A stretch of DNA of 64,000 nt, from assembly GCA_027924585.1 (NCBI GenBank), contig BSBM01000636.1:3674001-3738000 (forward strand). Reading direction: 5' to 3'. This DNA comes from Larix kaempferi. Taxonomy: Eukaryota > Streptophyta > Pinopsida > Pinales > Pinaceae. Under the pieces are notes generated by a model. That model saw only the letters and a list, made by a program, of their open reading frames with translations, did no database searches and was not told where the DNA came from. The translations under genes and the position numbers were made by a program. This document shows positions 32,691 to 44,480 of the stretch, piece by piece. How positions within the stretch are numbered: the stretch's first letter is position 1; each line of letters opens with the position of its first letter.

Positions 32691-34976
32691 TTGTTTTTTA
32701 ACGAGCTTGATGAGGGTAACCATATGCTTGGTATAGCTCATCTCATAGATGAGTCCAATCCCAAATGTTTCACGAACCTAGGAAAGGAGGGGTTCATCCC
32801 ATAATGGGCCCTTCAATGTTTAAAATTTAACGAGTCCAGAGAAGGAAAACTCGGCGTCATTTCATGTTTAGAGAGTCTGAAAAGAACTAAAGGAGACTCG
32901 AACGGTCCTTTTTCGTAAAGTTAGCCTCATCGCCCGAAAAAGGGTAAAACAACGCGGGAGAGGACTCTTATAGCCATGATTGGTTGGAGTATTCCTTTTT
33001 CGTAAATAGTGCTTCCTGGTCCAAAAAAGGGGTAAACTATCACTAGAAAGACGATCGTTCAAATGTTTTTACAAGCATGAAAGCATTAAGTTCGCTTGGC
33101 GATCTTTTCCTATTTAGGGAGTCTGAAAAGAGTTTAAAGAGGACTCCATGAATAACTTTGTCATGGTTGATAATCGAGTACGACAAAGGAAAAAGTAAAC
33201 TCGGCACAGTTCCTTTTCCGTAAATAGTCTAGTGAGGCCAGATAAAGTGATAAACCTATACTCGTTAGACACACCTTTTTAACTCAAATTTTTAATGAGC
33301 ACGAGAATGGTATCAAAAGCACTCAGAATCTTTTTCATGTTTGAACCAGAGCACGAAAAAGTAAAAACTAAGCTCAAACCACTTTTCATGTTTTAACAAG
33401 AGCACGAAAAAGTAGAAAAAGTAAGCTCAAACCACTTTTCATGTTTCAACTAGAGCACGAAAAAAGTGAAAAAGTAATCTCAAATACTATCTTATTGTTT
33501 TTAACGAGCTCGAAGATATGTTGGAAGAATGCTCATAATGTCTACTTCATTTTTTAACGAGCTTGTAACAGAAAATGAACTATGCTCGTGGTAATTTTCA
33601 TGGTTTATTGAGCTCGAAACCTAAAAAAGGAAAGTATGCTCGAAAATGTTCCCAATGGTGAACTTTTCCCCAACATGGCGTCCAAAGGTTGGTGTGTGCC
33701 CCCAGCATAATTGCTGGAAGTAAGTGACTTAGCTCCAACGTGGTGTGGAGAGGCGATCGAGTTGACTTCAACGTAACTTCCAGAGCTTGAAGACATGCCC
33801 CTAAGCTTCATTTCATTCGCCTAAGGCATAGGCGGGTGAAAAGAAGGTTTAGGTACTAAGTCTACGAAGAGAATCGACTCAAAGGGAAAGGATATGTTTC
33901 ATTTTTTAACGAGCTTGACATAGGAATAGAACTCTGCTCAAAAAACTTGTTTCATTTTTTAAAGAGCTTGACACAGAAAGGGAACTATGCTCATGAAGCT
34001 GGTCTCATTTTTATGCAAGCTTGAAACCAAAGTTAAACTAAGCTTAGGGGGTCTATTCCATGTTTTAACAAGCTTGGAATCAAAGACTAATCTGTGCTCA
34101 AACTACTGGTTTCATTTTTTAATGAGCTTGAAGCCAAAGGTAAAATTTGCTCACGATTAAGGCCCATTGACGGGTTCCTTCCCAACATGATTCCCAGAGG
34201 TTGGTAAATGCCCCCAGCATGATTGCTAGCGGCTTAACATGGTGGTGTTCCTTCAACATGATTGATGATGGTACGACATGTGGCATGCCCCCCAAGCTAC
34301 ATTTCATTTAAAAATGCGGCTTGCTAACCCAACTACCAACCTGGATACTAATATGAAAATGTTCAACAAGGGGGGGAAAACGAGAATCAAGTGAAATGAA
34401 GGTTCGAGTTCTAACTCTAGCGAGAGACTTGAACCAAAGGGAGGGAGATCTATTTCATTTTTACACAAGCTTCAAATAGACAATAACTATGCTTGAGGGG
34501 GCCCATCTTATTTTTTAACGAGCTTGAAATGGAAAAAAACTATGCTCGAGGGGGCCCATCTTATTTTTTAACGAGCTTGAAATGGAATAAAACTATGCTC
34601 GAGGGGGCCCATCTTACTTTTTAACGAGCTTGAAATGGAATAAAACTATGCTCGAGTGGATTGGTTTCATTTTTGTGCAACCTTGAAACCAAAGGTAAAC
34701 TATGCTTAGAGGGGTCTATTTCATTTTTTAATGAGCTTGAAATAGAATAACACTATGCTCCAAGGGATTGGTTTCATTTTCATGCAAGATTCAAACCAAA
34801 GGGAAACTATGTTAGGGTGGTTGGTTTCATTTTTTAACGAGCTTGAAACATAACATAAACCGTGCTCGTGTGCAATGGTTTCATTTTTATGCAAGCTTGA
34901 AATCAAAGAGAAACTTTGCTTGAAGGTTGGTTTCATTTTTTAACGAGCTTGAAATAGAACATAAACTATGCTCGTA
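32690..34976 (-). repeat. hairpin-unit tandem array in element B
   Basis: About 25 units of 45-80 bp recur, most containing TTTCATTTTTTAACGAGCTTGAAA followed after about 20 nt by CTATGCTCG. In each unit the two arms pair: ACGAGC/GCTCGT (34943-34948 with 34970-34975), CGAGC/GCTCG (34519-34523 with 34544-34548, 34572-34576 with 34597-34601), CAAGC/GCTTG (34466-34470 with 34491-34495), GAGTCT/AGACTC (32873-32878 with 32894-32899) and CGAGT/ACTCG (32831-32835 with 32849-32853). The arms covary between units. The array lies just downstream of the element's only ORF. Confidence 0.85.
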
Positions 34977-36507
34977 CCCCCCATCCTAAGGGGGAAGAAA
35001 CCACTAAAACATGTGGAACATTCAGGGAAGTCTGATGACTAGGAGTCATATGATGAGTGGGTGTCACGTAGGAAAGCTGATCAATGGTCACAATCCTCCC
35101 ATCATAGGGAAAATACATCACTCGAAAGAGTGTGGAAACTACGGCTTTCATAGCATAAACATAATCACATCCAAGGAGTAGATTGAAATCTAAAGGACCT
35201 TGGACAACCATGACATCAACATAAACAGTTTTACCTCTCAACGTGACAGGTAACTGAGGGAGAATCCCTAAAGGTCCGGTAGGCCTTCTATTAAAAGCCA
35301 AAATCTAGTCAGTTACTGGCACAAGCTGAGAAGAACCTATAGCTTTCCAAACAGTTGAAGATAAAATACTAACAGAATCTCCCTCATCAACTATCGTATG
35401 AAATATTTCTTTATCGGAAACTCCTACAGATATTTGAAAAGGAATACTCGAAGGAAGACGAGGTTTTGTTAGACCATTCCAATCAGAAGAAATGACCTTA
35501 GTACTTGGGCGGGTTCCTGTAGAAATGGACAGGATTTCTCCTTGCCTAGGACATTCTGAACTGACTAGGAAAACATCAGTGGTTTCCAATTCACTCTCAC
35601 TTGGAAAATAAGAATGAGACGAAGATTGTGTCATGGTGACTGCTTCAGTCTGGACCTTCTCCAATGAAAGAGAGGGATCGAGTGGAGATGACAGTGACTC
35701 GATCACTTCTCTCTCGGAAGGAAAAGTGGGATCAATTATAGATGAAACTAAATTGATCACTTGGTCAACCAGTGGGGGATCGAGGGACAACATACTATCA
35801 CTTGTTGGAAGCACCTGTTGAGAGCTAGTAATATCTTCCAACCACTGTAAAGCTTCATCCATGCTTGGACAAAGGTAAGTACGGTGCATTCCCTTGCATA
35901 TCCAGCAAGGGTCTGCAGCTCTACCCTTCACCAATGGTTCACTGGTCAAGGGAGTATCATCAACATGATGGTCAGAGGTGGACGATACAAGCGGTTTGGG
36001 GTTTTTAGACCAAACTTCTGACACACGGGAAATACCGGGACAATTCTTGAGAAGGTGATCTCCCTTGCAAAGTTTGCAAGGGAACTTTGGCTTACGAGGT
36101 GTTCTCATAGAATGAGTGCCATCAGAGGTAGATGGTTGACGTGTGGTCTCTTTCTTATCTTTCTTCTTCTTAATCTTCCCTTTCTTCTTCTTCACACCAG
36201 CCTTCTTACTAACATCAGAGTTTTCAGTAGGAGAAGAGGAAGAGATGGAAGCCGATTCAACTTTCGACGGAGAAGGAGAAGGGTCATCATGAGATTGATG
36301 CTCATGTGGTGAAGGACCTAGGTCTGACACGATTGGTGCACTTGGCGTAACCAGATTGGAGAATAACCATACTGGTAATCCTATCGTCAATCCAGGAAGA
36401 CTCAACGTAGCCATAGAGGGAGGACCAACAGTTCCACAAGGGGGAATAACAAATGGCATACCTTGGAAAGGGGTGCCTTGGTTGGTAGTCCTGGAAGAAT
36501 CTTCCAT
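34966..36507 (-). pseudogene. element B zinc-knuckle and protease-like ORF
   Basis: ATG 36507 opens MEDSSRTTNQGTP, and the frame runs to about 34966 with one in-frame TAG at 35305, probably CAG in the ancestor. The first 130 residues are Ser/Pro-rich, ending in a Lys-rich block. Two CCHC knuckles follow: CKLCKGDHLLKNC (residues about 142-154) and CWICKGMHRTYLC (about 201-213). A retropepsin-like fold follows: IVDEGDSVSILSSTVWKAIG, LPVTLRGKTV and FNLLLGCDYVYAMKA. The usual D-[ST]-G is DEG, so cleavage activity is doubtful. No capsid core is present and no RT follows. Confidence 0.82.
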
Positions 36508-38640
36508 GTCTAAACTTCCTAAGAGTCTCTAGAGTACCACACAAGTCAAGCACTACTCAAGTCTAAAATAAACAAGCAAACTGTGTGAATAGGAGTGGAT
36601 TCAAAGTTTGGAACCTCACGTGATTATCAAGGCATCGCAAATCGCTATATATTGCAGGGTCCAACAATATGACGCGACAAGGAGGATTGGGACCATACCG
36701 ATGTACGTGGAAGACTACAATACCCCCGGACTACAGTACTGGAAAGTAACGACAGCTGCCACGCTTAACGATGCCGGAACATGTCTCTAACTTACACATA
36801 GTTACTAAATGATTTTAACCTAAGCTAGCTTTAATTTTATCTTGTATGGTTAGGTGGATGCATGAGGTGAGTACATAAATGTAAACATAATGCAATCCTC
36901 AACTACATGATAATGCACATTTTTTTTTCCTTTTCAATGAAAACTACTTAAGGTAAGGAGAGATATTTCTTTCTTTCAAACCAAAAGTACTTAAGTAGTA
37001 GCGAAAAGAAGAATTCCTTCCTAGAGTGCAATAATTCTAACTTTCTGCAGTAATCAGCCAAAAAGCGTAAAGAAAATGAAAGATGAAACTAATCTTAACA
37101 ACGTATAAGACAAAATAATGAAGCACTTTCAATTTTCAAATGCACGTACCAAAAATGGAATTTGATAATTAAACACTTTTCATATCTATATACAGAAAGT
37201 GAGAAGATATCTACAAAACTCTAATCTTTCAGAAATTCCCAAAGAAAAATGGCAAGCACCCAAACAACTTAAGGACACTCAAGAAAGGCTCAAAATCTAC
37301 CAAATGCAATAATTATAACTCATTTCCTATCTTTTTACACTTGAAAAAGACACATCTAAGCTACGGAAAGAAGGATTCCATAAACGTTTCCAATCAAATG
37401 CAAGACAAAGATAAGCACTTAACAATCTTATCTAACTCAAATGTACACAAAACTGAAATGAATATTTCTTCTTCTTATGAGTGTGAGACCAAGAATTTCA
37501 AATGATCAAATTAAAGTAAGAAGAACACTTATGTTTTCCAATTTCATGAATATAGCAAAAGAGTGATAGAATCAAGCTTTTCTTTTAACTAAAGTGGAGA
37601 TAAAGAATCAATCTTCCCCAAAAATGATTGAATAGCTCAGCATGTAAGGGAAACAAGATGCATAACCCAAGAAAGAGAGGCTCAAAAAGACGTGGACATC
37701 CCACACTCTTCAAGTCTTTAAAACAAGTCAAGCACACCAAACCAAAAAGATCTCAAAACCTTGAGATGGGTCAAAACGACTGAAGAATGCACGATTCATG
37801 GCCCCCCTGGCCATGAGGGGGAATTTTTTTTCAAAAATAGAACCGAATTCGCTTAAAAATGCAAGCAAAACACTAGTTTTTACTCAAGGGGCCAAACATG
37901 AATCCAAAACTCAAAAGACCCAAAAACCAATACAAACAAGCCAAATAACACGTGCAAAAAGAGGTTTGGGATCAGATCTAGTGCAAAGATTAGATCAGGT
38001 GAGGAGAGGAGGGATAACAAGGTCAAGTGGATGAAGATGGGGGAACCAAAGTATCCACCACTACCAAGATGAACTTGTTAGAATGGGACCCAATACAAAT
38101 CCACACAAAATACCAAACACTTCCAACACACAAATCAAAATGGGATCTCTGGCTGAATGATGCAGCACAGGAAGAGTTCATACACCAAACCAGGGCTCAG
38201 ACTGTCAGATGAGGGAATGAATGCCCATATGTCAAGTCTCGAAAGATCGACGCACTCTGTCTTTGCAGACAATGCGACGTCGCAGGTTACCTATACGAGA
38301 GGTGCGACGGTGTCGCATTTCACTAATGCACAGGAAGCGACAAGCAAGCGACAGACAAAGGATAGAGGCTCAGGAAAACACAATGTCACTTTGTTTTCAT
38401 TTCCCAGGTGTGACAGGCGATTTCTAGATTCAAAAATGAATCAGATCTCTCAAAAATGAACCAAAAATAGGTTTGAGATTGAGTTGTATGAACTCAAAGG
38501 AAGAAGATCAAGATCTTCAACGTGAAGATCTGACAATGGAATCAATCCTAAGAAAGAAAATGGCAAAAAGGATAACAAGGCTTGTGACAAGTAATCGACT
38601 GAAAATGACTCAGATTAACGATCACTAAACAAGAATACTC
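36508..38640 (-). other. element B untranslated leader
   Basis: This is 2.1 kb of non-coding sequence between the 5' LTR and the ORF. The part near 36900-37700 is AT-rich. A 12-bp palindrome TGCGACGTCGCA at 38273-38284 repeats the core of the LTR palindrome. No gene is supported. Confidence 0.55.
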
Positions 38641-38661
38641 CCCCGGTATGGTCTCTAGATT
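38641..38661 (-). other. primer-site-like sequence of element B
   Basis: On the minus strand the LTR end is followed by AATCTAGAGACCATACCGGGG. The position and the CCGGGG end fit a tRNA-complementary site, but I cannot name the tRNA. Confidence 0.45.
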
Positions 38662-39562
38662 TGTTACCGGACAATCCACTCGACTGGAGGCGAGCCGGAT
38701 CTCCCTAGCTCAATGCGAGTCTAGAACAAATAGAACAGACTACAAACACGTTTCCTAGATCTACTTAAGGATCAAGTACTAGATGTCTTACCTCTTTGAT
38801 TTCACTATCATTTCTCCCAAATGTTGCTCCACGTCCCGAAGTCATCAGATCCAAGCTGCAAGACCTGTTAAGACATAGAAAAGATAAATGAGTAAAGAGC
38901 ATCTATACAATAAGAGATCTATGTAAACAATTAAGCAGGTAAACAACACAACATCATCACACATTAAGAACGATATTGGTGGAAAGCATTTGTATTAATG
39001 CAAATAGAGGAGTACATGATAGAGATATAGAACCACAACCAATGACTTAACGTAGCAACCCTTCTCCCCACAAGCCAATTTCCAAGCCCTTCCAAGGAAG
39101 CATGAATTCTCCAAGAGGTGAGTGAAGGTGTCTTGAGAGAGATTTCACTAGCATGTAGATACCATAGTATACCTCCCTTTGGTATGGGAGTGAGCCTCAC
39201 ATATATAGGACTAAGTGGATGAGGTAATGGATAGGATAGGATGAGAGATGGTAGGAGAGAGATAGGGGATCTTCCCAATAGGCTAGAGGTTGAGTACCAG
39301 CTCTCCAAGAGATCAGGGATAGCTCCCAAATGGGAAAGCTTCGAGAAAGATCTCAAAATGGCTATTTTTGCCCATTAACAGACCTCGTCGCACCCTGCTA
39401 TGGAGCAACCTGGGACGTCGCATGTTGCTAGTGTGCAACCTACGACGACCTCTCAAAAGGTTGTACAAACTAAGTACAAATCCTCCAAATGAGCACTTGG
39501 TCCAGATGACTTCAGGGATGTGCACACTAAATCATGATGATGGGTAGATTTTAGGTGTAACA
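38662..39562 (-). repeat. element B 5' LTR
   Basis: It is 901 bp, equal in length to its partner, with only scattered substitutions. It is followed on the right by the target duplication TACCA (39563-39567). Confidence 0.93.
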
Positions 39563-39567
39563 TACCA

Positions 39568-40947
39568 CCAAAGGCTAATCCTATGAATGGACTAGAAATA
39601 CTGAGAGCAACATGTAAAACCTTGCCTCAACAATATCAAGCATATCTTGCTTTGAAGGGAGATATACAAAGGACATTCATTTTGAAGACTATGTCGATTG
39701 GGTATTTGTATATAGGCCCAAGAATGAAGATGTAGATTTAGTGAAGAAAGGTTTATGCCCTTCTTGCAAAATATCTTGGAGAGCAAATCATATATGTTTA
39801 AGTGAAAAGGAGGAGACTCTTGAGCCACCTAGTTCTGAAATAGGTAAAGCAGAATAAGCATTACATGAAGAGGGTCGAAAGTCACTCCCAAGTGACTCTG
39901 AAAAAGATGAAGAAACATCACATGAACATGAAGAAGATTCCATTGAAAATATGGAAGATCGTTATGGGACACACTCTACTTTGGACATGAATCAAAGAGC
40001 ATCTACTAATGGATGCTTGAACTATGAAGGAGTACCTACTGATGGGTGCTCACACCTCTATGTTGGTGACATAGAGATCACTTTTGAAAGTGTTGCTGCA
40101 AGTCAAAGTTCCATTGACCATGGATATTAAGACCTTGTAGCATTTGAAGACGAACCAAGATCAACTTCTCCATCACCACTTGAGCTTCATGAAGTTGGTC
40201 CAAGCAAGAAGGATGAAGAGGAGGTTCATTTGCAAGAGCCTCATTTTCTTGTAGGGTCCTTGAAGATGGATGAAAAGAAGATTCAAGAGGCCTTTAAAAC
40301 TCTCCATGACATATTCGAAATTTTTTTGGTGTGTGGAGGAGAAATCTTCCCTTGAAGACATGGAGAAAATTCAGAAGGCAATGTTGGATACCAAAGGTAA
40401 TTTGTTGAATTTTCTTTCTGATAGAGATTATTTAATTGAGCTTGTTGGTTTGTATCATGGAATAACCTTGAAGGATGCAAAAGATAATGAAAAACTCTCA
40501 AATGAGTTGAAGTCCACCCAAAATGCACTCCAAAATTCTATGGTGCATATTGAGCAACTTCAAGAGAGGTTGCAAAGGTCCTTTACACCCTCCTACATAT
40601 CAGAGAATCATTCAATGGTTGAAAGACTTTATGTTTCAAAGGAGGAACCTCATGTGATGGTGGAACATGAGGTACATGTTGATATGCAGGTGCTTGAAGA
40701 GGTTACATTCAAACAAGAAGGAATCCAAGCACTTGTTCTTGTTCAGAGGGATTATGAGCTTCCTCATGGTGAGACTTGCAGAACCTTGGAGGAGGCACAT
40801 GATTTCACAACAGCTGGACCATCCAATGGTGGAGAAGATACATTCAAAAGTTTGATGGGTAAGAGTTTCAAAGATGTAAGTTTGGTTCACAATTCTTCAC
40901 CCCCTACTTCTTTTCATCCACATCAATTGGGAATGAAAATTGGGTGA
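39568..40947 (+). pseudogene. element A gag-like ORF, continued
   Basis: After element B the coding region continues in mixed frames. From 39678 frame 0 reads HFEDYVDWVFVYRPKNEDVDL and CPSCKISWRANHICL (C-x2-C-x8-H-x2-C, knuckle-like), then an acidic stretch with stops at about 39855 and 40128. A T-run near 40318-40326 shifts to frame 1, which is open to 40947 and rich in coiled coil (LSNELKSTQNALQNSMVHIEQLQERLQ). No family is recognised with certainty. Position after the primer site and the knuckle suggest a Gag-like RNA-binding role. Confidence 0.6.
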
Positions 40948-42037
40948 AAGGTTTCTTTCTAATGATGCCACATGAGGAGTATGAAACTCTTATCTCTCCT
41001 TTCAATGATGACATGATTAGAGCACATTATTATTTACATTTGCAGCGCATCCTTTTTTACCCTATGATGATACATATCTACATGGATGCACCTATGATGT
41101 TCACTTGAGTCACTTGAAGACTCATGATTTTCCTTGCTCATTGCTTAATTCAATTTATGTTGGAGGAACTTCATCCAATACTTGGGTGAAGAGATAGATG
41201 ATTGGAGCACATTTTTATTGGAAGCAACATCCTTTGTTATTCATTGATGATACACATATCCATGGATGCATAAATGGTACTTCTGTGAGCCCCTTGAAGG
41301 CTCATTGTTTTCTTTGCTCCCTAATTGGTTCAGATTTTAGTGAAGGTTCTTCATTCACTTCTTGGATGAAAGAACACATGGATGATTATTTTGTTGCATC
41401 TTACATTCTTTTGGAGCAGCATTGACATATTTTCTTGTGGGATGATTCCTACTCTTTTGGTGATGAGACATGGGACTTTCACCCTTGTCCTTTGAGCTTC
41501 AATGGTCTCACTCTTGATTCTTGTGTGCATTTGGCACATGAGGACTATTTGGTTGATTGGGGGAGACTTGTTTGCATTCAGCCTCACTATTATGATATGT
41601 ATTTCATGATGGAAATTCTCTCTTGGTCTCGGCCCAACCTTGAAGAAGTTAATATTTTGATGCAGGGGCCCTCAAAGTTTCAATTGTGCACTGGATATCT
41701 TGAACTTCTAGTGTGGTGGTATGATCTTTACATCCTTCCTTGCATTTTTCATAGTGCTGAATTTGTATTGTTGTTACTGATGTTTGGAAATATGTAGATG
41801 AGATAATGGGATCCTGGCATTCTTTGGAATACTAGTTTTCCACATGTGACACTGCCACTCAAATATTTGCAACTAAGGCAGTGGGATCTGGGAAATCTTT
41901 TGCCTGCAAGTTTTTGCGGTAGAGCATGCCTATCTTTTGGAATGCAATACAAGCAATGGGATCTCGGTGTTGCTTGGTTTCAGATCACTTGGAGCAGCAG
42001 TTCGATTGTTGGTTTGAGAGAGAAATCCAACCTTTAG
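40948..42037 (+). pseudogene. element A unrecognised ORF with duplicated module
   Basis: Frame 2 from 41198 to 42037 is open except for stops at about 41423, 41795 and 41804. It is rich in Trp, His and Cys. A module of about 60 residues is duplicated: unit 1 (41013-41197) and unit 2 (41198-41382) share AHxY, DDTxxHGC, LKxH-F-CSL and a terminal W-[VM]-K. A third, weaker copy may follow. I know no family with this pattern. There is no RT or integrase signature. Confidence 0.55.
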
Positions 42038-42532
42038 TTGTTTGATTTCATCTTTGCAGAGTAGTGTTCCAATTTTCTATGTGGGAGACCTTTTGAGAGA
42101 TGGATTCAATCTTCACATGCTCGGTGTTCATGGCATTTCATACTAGACATTTCACACCATGCATGTATCATGATCATTTGGGACCCTGGGATCATTTTTG
42201 GTCTCGTTGGTTTCAATTTTTGGGGGCAACAAGTAGTATGGGAGATTGAGTCACCACTTGAGAAGGTGATTGTAATCAGAGTAGTGCAGCAAAAAGCATG
42301 GTGGTTTCTCTAAATTTTTCATGGACTCTTGAAGACACAAAGTTGGGAAAATCAGTGGCAACTTCAAAGAATTATACAGTGAGAAAACTGGTTGAAAGTT
42401 TAGAAAGGGTTTCCAAAATATGAAAGAGTACATGAGTGCCACTACTCAGAGTTTTGGAAAGAAAGCAGGTTCTTCAACATCCATGTTTGAAATTGCTTGA
42501 GTAAAAGAAATCTTGGGTGTCGAGGACTGCCA
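42038..42532 (+). other. element A 3' untranslated region
   Basis: No gene is visible. A weak polypurine signal (GAGGAC near 42522) precedes the 3' LTR. Confidence 0.5.
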
Positions 42533-42729
42533 TGTCCCCAATTAAATGGTTTTCAGATAAATAATTAAGTTGGCCTACCCAATTCCTAATGGTTATGTGG
42601 AAGAATTAAAATATTGACATTTAACCCCAAGGTCTATAGTTTCTCATGAAAATTCAATATCCTAAATTGATGGTGGAAAAATAGGCCAATAAAGTATGGA
42701 ATAAATGTTAAATGCTCCAAAATGAAGTG
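42533..42729 (+). repeat. element A 3' LTR, first 197 bp
   Basis: It is nearly identical to 28475-28671 and stops at 42729, where element E starts (TGTAATACCCC). The last five bases, AAGTG, are the predicted target duplication of element E. Confidence 0.92.
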
Positions 42730-44380
42730 TGTAATACCCCATTTTGACCCTTTAGACATATTGGATTTTAATGTAAATATTGTATACATGTGATGTATGT
42801 TTTCCTAGCGTGGAGATCAAGGCCAAGGCCCCGCTAGTGGATGCTCAGTTTTATTTAAACGACAAATAATTTGATATTATGTTATCCATGTGCTATTAAA
42901 CCATGGAACATTGTAACATGATGTAAATACTAATATTGCAATAATATACCAAAATATGGCTATGGAAGCAACTAATAATAGGGGGCCATGTGTATCCAGT
43001 AGGGAGCGGTGAGGGGGTTGTGGGATTGAACCCCATGCTACCAAATGTCATCTTGAGAACCCATTTGACTTTTCTTACTGACAATTAATTATGTTGTAAG
43101 GAAGTAGTTGAGGAAATCAATCCATGGATTTAATGGAGTATGGGCAACCCATAAATTTGTATGGAAGAGTATGGGCTCTGTTTCCTTGACCCACAAGTCA
43201 CTCTACCTCATGGGAGGACGTTTTCCCTCATACACATTCCATTTTTGATCATCTATGCATCGGTTTTCATCCATTACACATGCCCAACAGTGAGAAAAAC
43301 CAGATATCACAACTCTGAAGGAAGCCATGTTTTGAAGTGCCAAAAACGCCCAGAAATTTGTGTGGACAATGAAATCCAATGGGGAATCCATAGACCTGAA
43401 CCTTAGAACGAATTTGAGAGTGTTAGATTCCCAGAAATCCATAGGAAAACCCATATTTGGAAGCCCGAAAGGCCAATGACGGGATAGAGTCATTTGGCAA
43501 TAGAATTGAGAAAATCCGAGCGTGGATGACAGAATGGAAGAGAGAACAGAGGTTGGAACCACTTGATAAACCCAGTGAAGGCTAGAATATCAAGGAATCA
43601 GCAGCTTGGACCTTTCTATTCCCACCCTGGAGAGCACTAGGGGGAAGGGGCACCTGAGGGACTGTGTAGAAGAGAAGGGGACCTTCCTTGTGTTGGGTGT
43701 GGTAGGTATTGCGGGTGCCAAGGATGTTTGGATTTAGTTTGAGATGCCTATAGCTCTGTGGTTGAGCTCGCTGGCTTAGCATCTTCCTCCTTTGTCTCTT
43801 AGCATGCTTGATAAATCCAACTGTGCGCTGGCTTAACATGACTGTTTGTGTGAAACCATGGCTGTGAGTGAGCCTCTGTAGTTCCCCCTTAGTGGATACA
43901 TAACCAAGCTCGGGGGTGGTCTCTTAGTTGACAGAATATAGGCTGGACAAAGACCTATGGTTGGGTGGAACATTGTTCTCACATAGCTAGTCGCTTGGAC
44001 AGCTTCATCTTAAAGATAAGTGTTCTCTGTGTTTAAATTATGTCCATTCTGTGTTCTAAATGTTTAATTATTCATGTTAATTGAATGAAATGATCATCCT
44101 AAGTTAGTCAGCATAAAGCCTATGCATAGCATGATAAGGGGATTAATTCTCTGTATGTTGTTTCATCATTCTGCCTGGGAGAAATATGCTGATGCATTCC
44201 ATTCTGTGTGTGTGTTATTATGTTTTAATTCCACTATGTATATTTTCATTATGCATTGCACACACATTTAGATGGTTTGTATTTCGTCATATGGATTTGG
44301 GGGAGAAATAGACAACCCCATCCCCTGTTGTTGTGTTCATGCTCCCTCTGTGGGTCGGGATGACGGGAGGGGACATGGCA
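42730..44380 (+). repeat. element E 5' LTR (1651 bp)
   Basis: It begins TGTAATACCCC and ends GGGGACATGGCA. It is homologous to the solo LTR at 52717-54153, sharing GTTTTCCTAGCGTGGAG, CAAGGCCAAGGCCCCGCTAG and a CAGGCTGGACA...GGTTGGGTGGAAC block. Confidence 0.92.
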
Positions 44381-44383
44381 GAG

Positions 44384-44395
44384 TGGTATCAGAGC
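44384..44395 (+). other. primer binding site of element E
   Basis: TGGTATCAGAGC lies three bases after the LTR end, of the initiator tRNA-Met type. Confidence 0.92.
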
Positions 44396-44480
44396 CCATG
44401 TTGCAACACTGGGGCTGCTTGGGAAAAAGTATGAGCTTATAGGGAGATAATCAAAATATTTAAAAGAGGTATTGATGAAG

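Larger units (their letters stand above)
30684..39562 (-). mobile_element. element B: minus-strand LTR retrotransposon with zinc-knuckle/protease ORF only
   Basis: Two LTRs of 901 bp (30684-31584 and 38662-39562) flank the interior. The target duplication TACCA is present at 30679-30683 and 39563-39567. A polypurine tract on the minus strand next to 31584 fixes the orientation. One coding region (36507-34966) is present; capsid core, RT, RNase H and integrase are absent. The element must depend on another element for mobility. Confidence 0.93.
28475..42729 (+). mobile_element. element A: large pol-less LTR retrotransposon, 3' LTR interrupted
   Basis: The 5' LTR (28475-30446) and the first 197 bp of the 3' LTR (42533-42729) are nearly identical. 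A primer site follows the 5' LTR. The interior, without element B, is about 3.2 kb and encodes a Tyr/Glu-rich N-terminus, a coiled-coil gag-like region and an unrecognised frame, but no protease, RT or integrase. It is therefore non-autonomous. The rest of the 3' LTR lies beyond element E, outside the window. The left flanking pentamer is TTTCA. Confidence 0.85.

Noticed and set aside
41351-41587. Minus-strand frame opposite the element A ORF
   Set aside because: It is shorter than the sense frame and lacks any motif; it is a shadow.
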